From Calliopsis andreniformis (lineage: Eukaryota; Arthropoda; Insecta; Hymenoptera; Andrenidae), in contig NW_027480438.1 of NCBI RefSeq assembly GCF_051401765.1, forward strand, positions 4,278,001-4,342,000: a stretch of DNA of 64,000 nt, given 5' to 3'. The stretch's first letter is position 1; every line of letters begins with the position of its first letter. The position numbers were made by a program, and so were the translations under genes. This document shows positions 1-12,475 of the stretch, in pieces. A model generated the notes under the pieces. That model saw only the letters and a program-made list of their open reading frames with translations. It was not told the origin of the DNA and ran no database searches.

Positions 1-545
1 ATCCTCAATCCTCAATCCTCAATCCTCAATACTCAATCCTCAATCCTCAATCCTCAATCTTCAATCCTCAACACTCAATCTTCAGTCCTCAATTCTCAAT
101 ACTCAATACTCAATAATCAGACCTCAACCATCAATACTGAACCCTCAGTCCTTGGCCTCGATCCACAACCCTCAATCCTCAATCCTCAATCTTCAATCAT
201 CAATATTCAATATTCAGTCCTCAATCCTCAATCCTCAATCCTCAATCCTCAATCCTCAATGTTCAATCCGCAATACCCAATCCTGAATCTTCAATCCTCA
301 ATCCTCAATCCTCAATCCCCAATCCTCAATCCTCAATCGTCAGTCCTCAAACCTCAATCCTGAATCCTCAATCCTGAATCCCCAATCTTCAGACCTCAGT
401 CCTCAACAATCAGTTGTCAATTCTCAATCCTCAATAGAATATCATCAATTCACAGTTTTCAATACACAATACTCAATCTGCAATCTTTAAATCTCTATCC
501 ACAAACACCAATTCTTATCACTCAACCATCAACACTCAGTCCCCA
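1..545 (+). repeat. Tail of a higher-order repeat with one alpha core
   Basis: This matches the alpha2 interval seen again near 38960-39510 and 48550-49090. It contains the CTGAACCCTCAGTCCTTG module near 137-154, here followed by GGCCTCGATCC where the other copies have TCCTCAATCC. An alpha core follows with its TAGAATA anchor at 435. The window cuts it off on the left. Confidence 0.8.
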
Positions 546-2309
546 ATCCCCAATGTTCAATCCTCAATACCCAATCCTCAATCTTCGCTCCTCAATCCTC
601 AATCCTCATTCCTCAATCCTCACTCCTCAATACTCAATCCTCAGTCCTCAAACCACAATCCTGAATCCTCAATCCTGAATCCTCAATCTTCAGCCCTCAG
701 TCCTCAACAATCAGTTGTCAATCCTCAATCCTCACTAGAATATCCCCAGTTCAGAGTTTTCCATACGCAATACTCAATCTGCAATCTTCAAATCTCTATC
801 CACAAACATCAATTGTCATCACTCAACCCTCAACACTCAGTCCCCAATCCTCAACCTTCAACCCTCAATCCTCAACCCTCAATCCTCAATCCTCAATCTT
901 CAATCCTCAATACTCAATCTTCAATCATCAATCCTCAATCCTCAATCCTCAACTCTCAATCCTTAATCCTCAATCCTCAATCCTCAATCCTCAATCCTCA
1001 ATACTCAATCCTCAATCCTCAATCCTCAATCTTCAATCCTCAATACTCAATCTTCAGTCCTCAATTCTCAATCTTCAATCCTCAATACTCAATCCTCAAT
1101 CCTCAATCGTCAATCCTCAATACTCAATCTTCAATCCTCAATCCTCAATCCTCAACCTTCAATCCTCAATCCTCTATCCTCAATCCTCTATCCTCAATCC
1201 TCAATCCTCAATCCTCAATCCTCAATACTAAATATTCAATCCTCAATACTCAGTCTTCAATCCTCAATCCTCAATCCTCAATCCTCACTCCTCATTCTTC
1301 AATCCTCAATACCCAATCCTCAATCTTCAATCCTCAAACCTCAATCCTCAATTCTCAATCCTCAATCCTCAATCCTCAATCCTCAGTCCTCAAACCACAA
1401 TCCTGAATCCTCAATCCTGAATCCACAATCTTCAGCCCTCAGTCCTCAACAATCGGTTGTCAATCCTCAATCCTCACTAGAATATCCCCAGTTCAGAGTT
1501 TTCCATACGCAATACTCAATCTGCAATCTTCAAATCTCTATCCACAAACATCAATTCTCATCACTCAACACTCAACACTCAGTCCTCAATGTTCAATCCT
1601 CAATCCTCAATTCTCAATCTTCAGTCCTCAGTACTCAACCTTAAATCCTCAATCCTCAATCCTCAATCTTCAATCCTCAATCCTCAATACTCAATCCTCA
1701 ACCCTCAATACTCAATCCTCAATCATCAATCCTCACTCCTCAATCCTCAATCCTCAGTCCTCAAACCACAATCCTGAATCCTCAATCCTGAATCCACAAT
1801 CTTCAGCCCTCAGTCCTCAACAATCGGTTGTCAATCCTCAATCCTCACTAGAATATCCCCAGTTCAGAGTTTTCCATACGCAATACTCAATCTGCAATCT
1901 TCAAATCTCTATCCACAAACATCAATTCTCATCACTCAACCCTCAACACTCAGTCGCCAATCCTGAATCTTCAATCCTCAATCCTCAACACTCAATCCTC
2001 AATCCTCAATCTTCAATCCTCAATACTCAATCTTCAATCCTCAATCCTCAATCCTCAATCCTCAATCTTCATTCCTCAATCTTCAATCCTCAATCCTCAA
2101 TCCTCATTCTTCAATCCTCAATACCCAATACTCAACCGTCAATATTCAATCTTCAATCCACAATACTCAATTTTTAATACTCAATCCTCAATCCTCAATC
2201 CTCAATCTTCAATACTCAATCCTCAATCCTCAATCCTCAATCCACAATCCTCAATCCTCAATCCTCAATCGTCAATCCTCAATACTCAATCCTCAATCCT
2301 CAATCCTCA
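546..2309 (+). repeat. Cluster of CCCCAG-type beta cores with 371-bp periodicity
   Basis: Beta cores of a subtype reading CACTAGAATATCCCCAG are anchored at 736, 1478 and 1849. The spacings are 742 and 371 bp (106 and 53 heptamers), so one is twice the other. The only other core of this subtype is at 45713. The cores at 1478 and 1849 share AATCGGTTGTC where the copy at 736 has AATCAGTTGTC. From about 2030 to 2309 there is only heptamer sequence without a core. Confidence 0.8.
1403..1585 (+). repeat. Representative core block (beta subtype)
   Basis: Type example of the diverged core. It begins with two CTGAATCC-like heptamers 14 bp apart, runs through the TAGAATA anchor at 1478 and ends at CTCAGTCC. 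It parses entirely into 7-mers, for example TATCCCC, AGTTCAG, AGTTTTC, CATACGC, AATACTC, AATCTGC, AATCTTC, AAATCTC, TATCCAC, AAACATC, AATTCTC, ATCACTC. The core is therefore a diverged stretch of the same heptamer array and not an inserted foreign element. Other cores span about 75 bp left to 107 bp right of the anchor positions listed in the block entries. Confidence 0.85.
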
Positions 2310-3213
2310 ATCTTCAATACTCAATCCTCAACCCTCAATCCTCAATCATCAACCCTCAATCCTCAATCCTCTATCTTAAATCCTCAAACCTCAATCCTCA
2401 ATCCACAATCCTCAATTCTCAATCTTCAATCCTCAATACTCAATCTTAAATCCTCAATCCTCAATCCTCAATCCTCAATCCTCAATCCTCAATCCTCAAT
2501 CCTCATCCTTCAATCCTCAATACCCAATCCTCAATCTTCAATCCTCAATCCTCAATCCTCAATTCTCAATCCTCAACCCTCAGCCCTCAGTCCTTAAACC
2601 TCAATCCTCAACCCTCAGCCCTCATCCTCAATCCTCAATCCTCAATCCTCAATCCTTAATCTTCACTCCTCAATCCTCAATCCTCAATCCTCAATCCTCA
2701 AACCTCAGTCCTCAATACTAAATATTCAATCCTCAATACTCAGTCTTCAATCCTCAATCCTCAATCCTCAATCCTCACTCCTCATTCTTCAATCCTCAAT
2801 ACCCAATCCTCAATCTTCAATCCTCAAACCTCAATCCTCAATTCTCAATCCTCAATCCTGAATCCTCAATCCTCAATCCTCAATACTCAATCCTCAATCC
2901 TCAATCCTCAATCTTCAATCCTCAATACTCAATCTTCAGTCCGCAATTCTCAATACTAAATACTCAATAATCAGACCTCAACCATCAATACTGAACCCTC
3001 AGTCCTTGTCCTCAATCCACAACCCTCAATCCTCAATCCTCAATCTTCAATCATCAATATTCAATATTCAGTCCTCAATCCTCAATCCTCAATCCTCAAT
3101 CCTCAATCCTCAATGTTCAATCCGCAATACCCAACCATGAATCTTCAATCCTCAATCCTCAATCCTCAATCCCCAATCCTCAATCCTCAATCCTCAGTCC
3201 TCAAACCTCAATC
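2310..3213 (+). repeat. Partial higher-order repeat (alpha2-to-alpha1 interval)
   Basis: It carries the same landmarks in the same order as the interval 7256-8085: CTCTATCTTAAATCC near 2370, CAGTCCTTAAACC near 2600, the hexamer shift CCCTCATCCTC near 2620, CAATACTAAATATTC near 2716 and the CTTGTC hexamer near 3005. The alpha core that opens the interval elsewhere is missing, so the left part was lost or replaced by the preceding beta cluster. Confidence 0.75.
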
Positions 3214-6200
3214 CTGAATCCTCAATCCTGAATCCTCAATCTTCAGACCTCAGTCCTCAACAATCTGTTGTCAATTCTCAATCCTCAATAGAATATCATC
3301 AATTCACAGTTTTCAATACACAATACTCAATCTGCAATCTTTAAATCTCTATCCACAAACACCAATTCTTATCACTCAACCCTCAACTCTCAGTCCCCAA
3401 ACCTCAATCTTCAATCCTCAACCCTCAATCCTCAATCCTCAATCATCAATCCTCAATCTTCAATACTCAATCCTCAATCCTCAATCCTCAACCCTCAATC
3501 CTCAATCCTCTATCTTAAATCCTCAAACCTCAATCCTCAATCCACAATCCTCCATTCTCAATCTTCAATCCTCAATACTCAATCTTATATCCTCAATCCT
3601 CAATCCTCAATCCTCAATCCTCAATCCTCAATCCTCAATCCTCATCCTTCAATCCTCAATACCCAATCCTCAATCTTCAATCCTCAATCCTCAATCCTCA
3701 ATTCTCAATCCTCAACCCTCAGCCCTCAATCCTTAAACCTCAATCCTCAACCCTCAGCCCTCATCCTCAATCCTCAATCCTCAATCCTCAATCCTTAATC
3801 TTCACTCCTCAATCCTCAATCCTCAATCCTCAATCCTCAAACCTCAGTCCTCAAACCACAATCCTGAATCCTCAATCCTGAATCCTCAATCTTCAGCCCT
3901 CAGTCCTCAACAATCACTTGTCAATCCTCAATCCTCACTAGAATATCCTCAGTTCAGAGCTTTCCATACGCAATACTCAATCTGCGATCTCCAAATCTCT
4001 ATCCACAAACATCAATTCTCATCACTCAACCCTCAACACTCAGTCCCCAATCCTCAATCTGCAATCCTCAATCCTCAACACTCAATCCTCAATCCTCAAC
4101 CTTCAATCCTCAATACTCAATCTTCAATCCTCAATCCTCAACACTCAATCCTCAGTCCTCAAACCTCAATTCTGAATCCTCGATCATGAATCCTCAATCT
4201 CCAGATCTCAGTCCTGAACAATCAGGTGACAATCCTCAATCCTTAATAGAATATCCTCAATTCACAGTTTTCAATACTCAATACTCAATCTGCAATCTTC
4301 AAATCTCTATCCACAAACATCAATTCTCATCACTCAACACTCAACACTCAGTCCTGAATGTTCAATCCTCAATCCTCAATCCTTAATTCTCAATCTTCAA
4401 TCCTCAATACTCAATCTTAAAACCTCAATCCTCAATCCTCAATACCTAACCCTCAATCTTCAATCCTCAATCCTCAATCCTCAATTCTCAATCCTCAATC
4501 CTCAACCCTCAATCCTCAATCCTCAATCCTCAATCCTCAATCCTCAATCCTCAACCCTCAATCGTCAGTCTTCAAAACTCAATATTCAATCTTCAATCCT
4601 CAATCCTCAATCCTCAATCCTCAATCCTCATCCTTCATTCCTCAATACCCAATCCTCAATCTTCAATCCTCAATCCTCAATCCTCAATTCTCAATCCTCA
4701 ATCCTCAGTCCTCAGTCCTTAAACCTCAATCCTCAGCCCTCAGCCCTCATCCTCAATCCTCAATCCTCAATCCTCAATCCTCAACCTTCAATCCTCAATC
4801 CTCAATCCTCAGTCCTCAAACCTCAATTCTGAATCCTCAATCCTGAATCCTCAATCTTCAGCCCTCAGTCCTCAACAATCAGGTGACAATCCTCAATCCT
4901 CAATAGAATATCCTCTATTCACAGTTTTCAATACTCAATACTCAATCTGCAATCTTCAAATCACTATCCAGAAACATCAATTCTCATCACTCAACCCTCA
5001 ACACTCAGTCCTCAATGTTCAATCCTCAATCCTCAATCCTCAATCTTCAATCCTCAATACTCAATCTATAATCCTCAATCCTCAACCCTCAATCTTCAAT
5101 CCTCAATCCCCAATACTCAATCTTCAATCCTCAATCCTCAATCCTCAATCATCAATCCTCAATCTTCAATACTCAATCCTCAATCCTCAATCCTCAATCC
5201 TCAATCCTCAATCCTCAATCATCAATCCTCAATCTTCAATCCTCAACACTCAATCTTTAATCCTCAATCTTCAGTCCTCAATCCTCAATCCTCAACCCTC
5301 AATCCTCAATCCTCACACCTCAAACATCAATACTCAACCCTCAGTCCTCGTCCTCAATCCACAACGCTCAATCCTCAATCCCCAATCTTCAATCATCAAC
5401 ATTCAATCTTCAGTCCTCAATCCTCAATCCTCAATCCTCAATCCTCATTTCTCAATGTTCAATCAGCAATACCCAATCCTCAATCTTCAATCCTCAATCC
5501 TCAATCCTCAATCCTCACTCCTCAATCCTCAATCCTCAGTCCTCAAACCTCAATCCTGAATCCTCAATCCTGAATCCTCAATCTTCAGACCTCAGTCATC
5601 AACAATCAGTTGTCAATTCTCAATCCTCCATAGAATATCATCAATTCACAGTTTTCAATACTCAATACTGAATCTGTAATCTTTAAATCTCTATCCACAA
5701 ACATCAATTCTCATCACTCAATCCTCAACACTCGGTCCCCAATCCTCAATCATCAATCCTCAATACTCAATCCTCAATCCTCAATCCTCAATCTTCAATC
5801 CTCAATACTCAATCATCAATCCTCAAACCTCAATCCTCAATCCTCAATCCTCAACCCTCAATCGTGAGTCTTCAAACCTCAATACTCAATCTTCAATCCT
5901 CAATCCTCAATCCTCAATCCTCAATCCTCAATCCTCATCCTTCAATCCTCAATACGCAATCCTCAATCTTTAATCCTCAATCCTCAATCCTCAATTCTCA
6001 ATCCTCAATCCTCAGTCCTCAGTCCTTAAACCTCAATCCTCAACCCTCAGCCCTCATCATCAATCCTCAATCCTCAATCCTCAATCCTCAATCCTCAATC
6101 TTCAACCCTCAACACTCAGTCCTCAATGTTCAAACCTCAATCCTCAATTCTCAATCTTCAATCCTCAATACTCAATCTTCAATCCTCAATCCTCAATACT

Positions 6201-8085
6201 CAATCCTCAATACTCAATCCTCAAACCGCAATCATCAATCCTCAATCTTCAATACTCAATCCTCAATCCTCAATCCTCAATACTCAATCCTCAATCCTCA
6301 ATCATCAATCCTCAATCTTTAATCCTCAATACTCAATCTTTAATCCTCAGTCCTCAATCCTCAATCTTCAATCTTTAATCCTCAACCCGCAATCCTCAAT
6401 CCTCAATCCTCAATCCTCAGTCCTCAATCCGCAATCTTCAATCCTCAATACTCAATCTTCAATCCTCAATCCTCAATCCTCAACCCTCAGTCCTCATTCT
6501 TCAATTCTCAATAACCAATCCTCAATCTTCAATCCTCATTCCTCAATCCTCAATTCTCAATCCTCAATCCTCAATCCACAGACCTCAAACATCAATACTC
6601 AACCCTCAGTCCTCGTCCTCAATCCGCAACTCTCAAGCCTCAATCCTCAATCTTCAATCATCAATATTCAATCTTCAATACTCAATTATCAATCCTCAAT
6701 CATCAATCCTCAATCCCCAATGTTCAATTCTCGATACCCAAACCTCAATCTTCAATCCTCAATCCTCAATCCTCAATGCTCAATCCTCAATCTTCAATCA
6801 TGAATATTCAATCTTCAATACTCAATCCTCAATCCTCAATCCTCAATCCTCAATCCCCAATGTTCAATCCGCAATACCCAATCCTGAATCTTCAATCCTC
6901 AATCCTCAATCCTCAATCCCCAATCCTCAATCCTCAATCCTCAGTCCTCAAACCTCAATCCTGAATCCTCAATCCTGAATCCTCAATCTTCAGACCTCAG
7001 TCCTCAACAATCAGTTGTCAATTCTCAATCCTCAATAGAATATCATCAATTCACAGTTTTCAATACACAATACTCAATCTGCAATCTTTAAATCTCTATC
7101 CACAAACACCAATTCTTATCACTCAACCCTCAACTCTCAGTCCCCAAACCTCAATCTTCAATCCTCAACCCTCAATCCTCAATCCTCAATCATCAATCCT
7201 CAATCTTCAATACTCAATCCTCAATCCTCAATCCTCAACCCTCAATCCTCAATCCTCTATCTTAAATCCTCAAACCTCAATCCTCAATCCACAATCCTCA
7301 ATTCTCAATCTTCAATCCTCAATACTCAATCTTAAATCCTCAATCCTCAATCCTCAATCCTCAATCCTCAATCCTCATCCTTCAATCCTCAATACCCAAT
7401 CCTCAATCTTCAATCCTCAATCCTCAATCCTCAATTCTCAATCCTCAACCCTCAGCCCTCAGTCCTTAAACCTCAATCCTCAACCCTCAGCCCTCATCCT
7501 CAATCCTCAATCCTCAATCCTCAATCCTTAATCTTCACTCCTCAATCCTCAATCCTCAATCCTCAATCCTCAAACCTCAGTCCTCAATACTAAATATTCA
7601 ATCCTCAATACTCAGTCTTCAATCCTCAATCCTCAATCCTCAATCCTCACTCCTCATTCTTCAATCCTCAATACCCAATCCTCAATCTTCAATCCTCAAA
7701 CCTCAATCCTCAATTCTCAATCCTCAATCCTGAATCCTCAATCCTCAATCCTCAATACTCAATCCTCAATCCTCAATCCTCAATCTTCAATCCTCAATAC
7801 TCAATCTTCAGTACGCAATTCTCAATACTAAATACTCAATAATCAGACCTCAACCATCAATACTGAACCCTCAGTCCTTGTCCTCAATCCACAACCCTCA
7901 ATCCTCAATCCTCAATCTTCAATCATCAATATTCAATATTCAGACCTCAATCCTCAATCCTCAATCCTCAATCCTCAATCCTCAATGTTCAATCCGCAAT
8001 ACCCAATCATGAATCTTCAATCCTCAATCCTCAATCCTCAATCCCCAATCCTCAATCCTCAATCCTCAGTTCTCAAACCTCAATC
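3214..8085 (+). repeat. Higher-order repeat copy 1, full unit (about 4.87 kb)
   Basis: The most complete reference unit. Core anchors: alpha1 3289, beta 3939, gamma 4247, delta 4904, epsilon 5631, alpha2 7036; the next unit's alpha1 is at 8161, giving a period of 4872 bp. Between epsilon and alpha2 lies a conserved stretch at 6126-6803 that recurs at six other places and stays open in one frame by chance. An unusual CCTAACCCT occurs at 4445 and recurs at the same place in most other units. Confidence 0.85.
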
Positions 8086-11000
8086 CTGAATCCTCAATCC
8101 TGAATCCTCAATCTTCAGACCTCAGTCCTCAACAATCAGTTGTCAATTCTCAATCCTCAATAGAATATCATCAATTCACAGTTTTCAATACACAATACTC
8201 AATCTGCAATCTTTAAATCTCTATCCACAAACACCAATTCTTATCACTCAACCCTCAACTCTCAGTCCCCAAACCTCAATCTTCAATCCTCAACCCTCAA
8301 TCCTCAATCCTCAATCATCAATCCTCAATCTTCAATACTCAATCCTCAATCCTCAATCCTCAACCCTCAATCCTCAATCCTCTATCTTAAATCCTCAAAC
8401 CTCAATCCTCAATCCACAATCCTCAATTCTCAATCTTCAATCCTCAATGCTCAATCTTAAATCCTCAATCCTCAATCCTCAATCCTCAATCCTCAATCCT
8501 CAATCCTCAATCCTCATCCTTCAATCCTCAATACCCAATCCTCAATCTTCAATCCTCAATCCTCAATCCTCAATTCTCAATCCTCAACCCTCAGCCCTCA
8601 GTCCTTAAACCTCAATCCTCAACCCTCAGCCCTCATCCTCAATCCTCAAACCTCAATCCTCAATCCTTAATCTTCACACCTCAATCCACAATCCTCAATC
8701 CTCAATCCTCAAACCTCAGTCCTCAAACCACAATCCTGAATCCTCAATCCTGAATCCTAAATCTTCAGCCCTCAGTCCTCAACAATCACTTGTCAATCCT
8801 CAATCCTCACTAGAATATCCTCAGTTCAGAGCTTTCCATACGCAATACTCAATCTGCGATCTCCAAATCTCTATCCACAAACATCAATTCTCATCACTCA
8901 ACCCTCAACACGCAGTCCCCAATCCTCAATCTGCAATCCTCAATCCTCAACACTCAATCCTCAATCCTCAACCTTCAATCCTCAATACTCAATCTTCAAT
9001 CCTCAATCCTCAACACTCAATCCTCAGTCCTCAAACCTCAATTCTGAATCCTCGATCCTGAATCCTCAATCTCCAGCCCTCAGTCCTGAACAATCAGGTG
9101 ACAATCCTCAATCCTTAATAGAATATCCTCAATTCACAGCTTTCAATACTCAATACTCAATCTGCAATCTTCAAATCTCTATCTACAAACATCAATTCTC
9201 ATCACTCAACACTCAACACTCAGTCCTCAATGTTCAATCCTCAATCCTCAATCCTTAATTCTCAATCTTCAATCCTCAATACTCAATCTTAAATCCTCAA
9301 TCCTCAATCCTCAATACCTAACCCTCAATCTTCAATCCTCAATCCTCAATCCTCAATTCTCAATCCTCAATCCTCAACCCTCAATCCTCAATCCTCAATC
9401 CTCAATCCTCAATCCTCAATCCTCAACCCTCAATCGTCAGTCTTCAAAACTCAATATTCAATCTTCAATCCTCAATCCTCAATCCTCAATCCTCAATCCT
9501 CATCCTTCATTCCTCAATACCCAATCCTCAATCTTCAATCCTCAATCCTCAATCCTCAATTCTCAATCCTCAATCCTCAGTCCTCAGTCCTTAAACCTCA
9601 ATCCTCAGCCCTCAGCCCTCATCCTCAATCCTCAATCCTCAATCCTCAATCCTCAACCTTCAATCCTCAATCCTCAATCCTCAATCATCAATCCTCAATC
9701 TTCAATACTCAATCCTCAATCCTCAATCCTCAATCCTCAATCCTTAATCTTCAATCCTCAATACTCAATCTATAATCCTCAATCCTCTACCCTCAATCTT
9801 CAATCCTCAATCCCCAATACTCAATCTTCAATCCTCAATCCTCAATCCTCAATCATCAATCCTCAATCTTCAATACTCAATCCTCAATCCTCAATCCTCA
9901 ATCCTCAGTCCTCAAACCTCAATTCTGAATCCTCAATCCTGAATCCTCAATCTTCAGCCCTCAGTCCTCAACAATCAGGTGACAATCCTCAATCCTCAAT
10001 AGAATATCCTCTATTCACAGTTTTCAATACTCAATACTCAATCTGCAATCTTCAAATCACTATCCAGAAACATCAATTCTCATCACTCAACCCTCAACAC
10101 TCAGTCCTCAATGTTCAATCCTCAATCCTCAATCCTCAATCTTCAATCCTCAATACTCAATCTATAATCCTCAATCCTCAACCCTCAATCTTCAATCCTC
10201 AATCTTCAATACTCAATCCTCAACCCTCAATCGTGAGTCTTCAAACCTCAATACTCAATCTTCAATCCTCAATCCTCAATCCTCAATCCTCAATCCTCAA
10301 TCCTCATCCTTCAATCCTCAATACGCAATCCTCAATCTTTAATCCTCAATCCTCAATCCTCAATTCTCAATCCTCAATCCTCAGTCCTCAGTCCTTAAAC
10401 CTCAATCCTCAACCCTCAGCCCTCATCATCAATCCTCAATCCTCAATCCTCAATCCTCAATCCTCAATCCTCAATCTTCAACCCTCAACACTCAGTCCTC
10501 AATGTTCAAACCTCAATCCTCAATTCTCAATCTTCAATCCTCAATACTCAATCTTCAATCCTCAATCCTCAATACTCAATCCTCAATACTCAATCCTCAA
10601 ACCGCAATCATCAATCCTCAATCTTCAATACTCAATCCTCAATCCTCAATCCTCAATACTCAATCCTCAATCCTCAATCATCAATCCTCAATCTTTAATC
10701 CTCAATACTCAATCTTTAATCCTCAGTCCTCAATCCTCAATCTTCAATCTTTAATCCTCAACCCGCAATCCTCAATCCTCAATCCTCAATCCTCAGTCCT
10801 CAATCCGCAATCTTCAATCCTCAATACTCAATCTTCAATCCTCAATCCTCAATCCTCAACCCTCAGTCCTCATTCTTCAATTCTCAATAACCAATCCTCA
10901 ATCTTCAATCCTCATTCCTCAATCCTCAATTCTCAATCCTCAATCCTCAATCCACAGACCTCAAACATCAATACTCAACCCTCAGTCCTCGTCCTCAATC

Positions 11001-12475
11001 CGCAACTCTCAAGCCTCAATCCTCAATCTTCAATCATCAATATTCAATCTTCAATACTCAATTATCAATCCTCAATCATCAATCCTCAATCCCCAATGTT
11101 CAATTCTCGATACCCAAACCTCAATCTTCAATCCTCAATCCTCAATCCTCAATGCTCAATCCTCAATCTTCAATCATGAATATTCAATCTTCAATACTCA
11201 ATCCTCAATCCTCAATCCTCAATCCTCAATCCCCAATGTTCAATCCGCAATACCCAATCCTGAATCTTCAATCCTCAATCCTCAATCCTCAATCCCCAAT
11301 CCTCAATCCTCAATCCTCAGTCCTCAAACCTCAATCCTGAATCCTCAATCCTGAATCCTCAATCTTCAGACCTCAGTCCTCAACAATCAGTTGTCAATTC
11401 TCAATCCTCAATAGAATATCATCAATTCACAGTTTTCAATACACAATACTCAATCTGCAATCTTTAAATCTCTATCCACAAACACCAATTCTTATCACTC
11501 AACCCTCAACTCTCAGTCCCCAAACCTCAATCTTCAAACCTCAACCCTCAATCCTCAATCCTCAATCATCACTCCTCAATCTTCAATACTCAATCCTCAA
11601 TCCTCAATCCTCAACTCTCAATCCTCAATCCTCTATCTTAAATCCTCAAACCTCAATCCTCAATCCACAATCCTCAATTCTCAATCTTCAATCCTCAATA
11701 CTCAATCTTAAATCCTCAATCCTCAATCCTCAATCCTCAATCCTCAATCCTCAATCCTCAATCCTCATCCTTCAATCCTCAATACCCAATCCTCAATCTT
11801 CAATCCTCAATCCTCAATCCTCAATTCTCAATCCTTAACCCTCAGCCCTCAGTCCTTAAACCTCAATCCTCAACCCTCAGCCCTCATCCTCAATCCTCAA
11901 TCCTCAATCCTCAATCCTTAATCTTCACTCCTCAATCCTCAATCCTCAATCCTCAATCCTCAAACCTCAGTCCTCAATACTAAATATTCAATCCTCAATA
12001 CTCAGTCTTCAATCCTCAATCCTCAATCCTCAATCCTCACTCCTCATTCTTCAATCCTCAATACCCAATCCTCAATCTTCAATCCTCAAACCTCAATCCT
12101 CAATTCTCAATCCTCAATCCTGAATCCTCAATCCTCAATCCTCAATACTCAATCCTCAATCCTCAATCCTCAATCTTCAATCCTCAATACTCAATCTTCA
12201 GTCCGCAATTCTCAATACTAAATACTCAATAATCAGACCTCAACCATCAATACTGAACCCTCAGTCCTTGTCCTCAATCCACAACCCTCAATCCTCAATC
12301 CTCAATCTTCAATCATCAATATTCAATATTCAGTCCTCAATCCTCAATCCTCAATCCTCAATCCTCAATCCTCAATGTTCAATCCGCAATACCCAATCAT
12401 GAATCTTCAATCCTCAATCCTCAATCCTCAATCCCCAATCCTCAATCCTCAATCCTCAGTTCTCAAACCTCAATC
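8086..12475 (+). repeat. Higher-order repeat copy 2, epsilon core deleted (about 4.39 kb)
   Basis: Core anchors: alpha1 8161, beta 8811, gamma 9119, delta 10000, alpha2 11412, then alpha1 of the next unit at 12551. Relative to copy 1 the gamma-delta interval is 881 bp instead of 657 (224 bp or 32 heptamers longer). The segment from just after delta to just before the 10233 module is missing, which removes the epsilon core. The deletion junction lies near 10200-10215. Confidence 0.83.

Noticed and set aside
4445..4453. Vertebrate-type telomere sequence CCTAACCCT
   Set aside because: A single 9-base match per HOR unit with no tandem repetition; explained by one heptamer variant copied with the unit.
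3214..8085. Transposon or retroelement of about 4.9 kb repeated in tandem
   Set aside because: No terminal repeats, target duplications, coding domains or poly-A tail; the internal sequence is heptamer array throughout.
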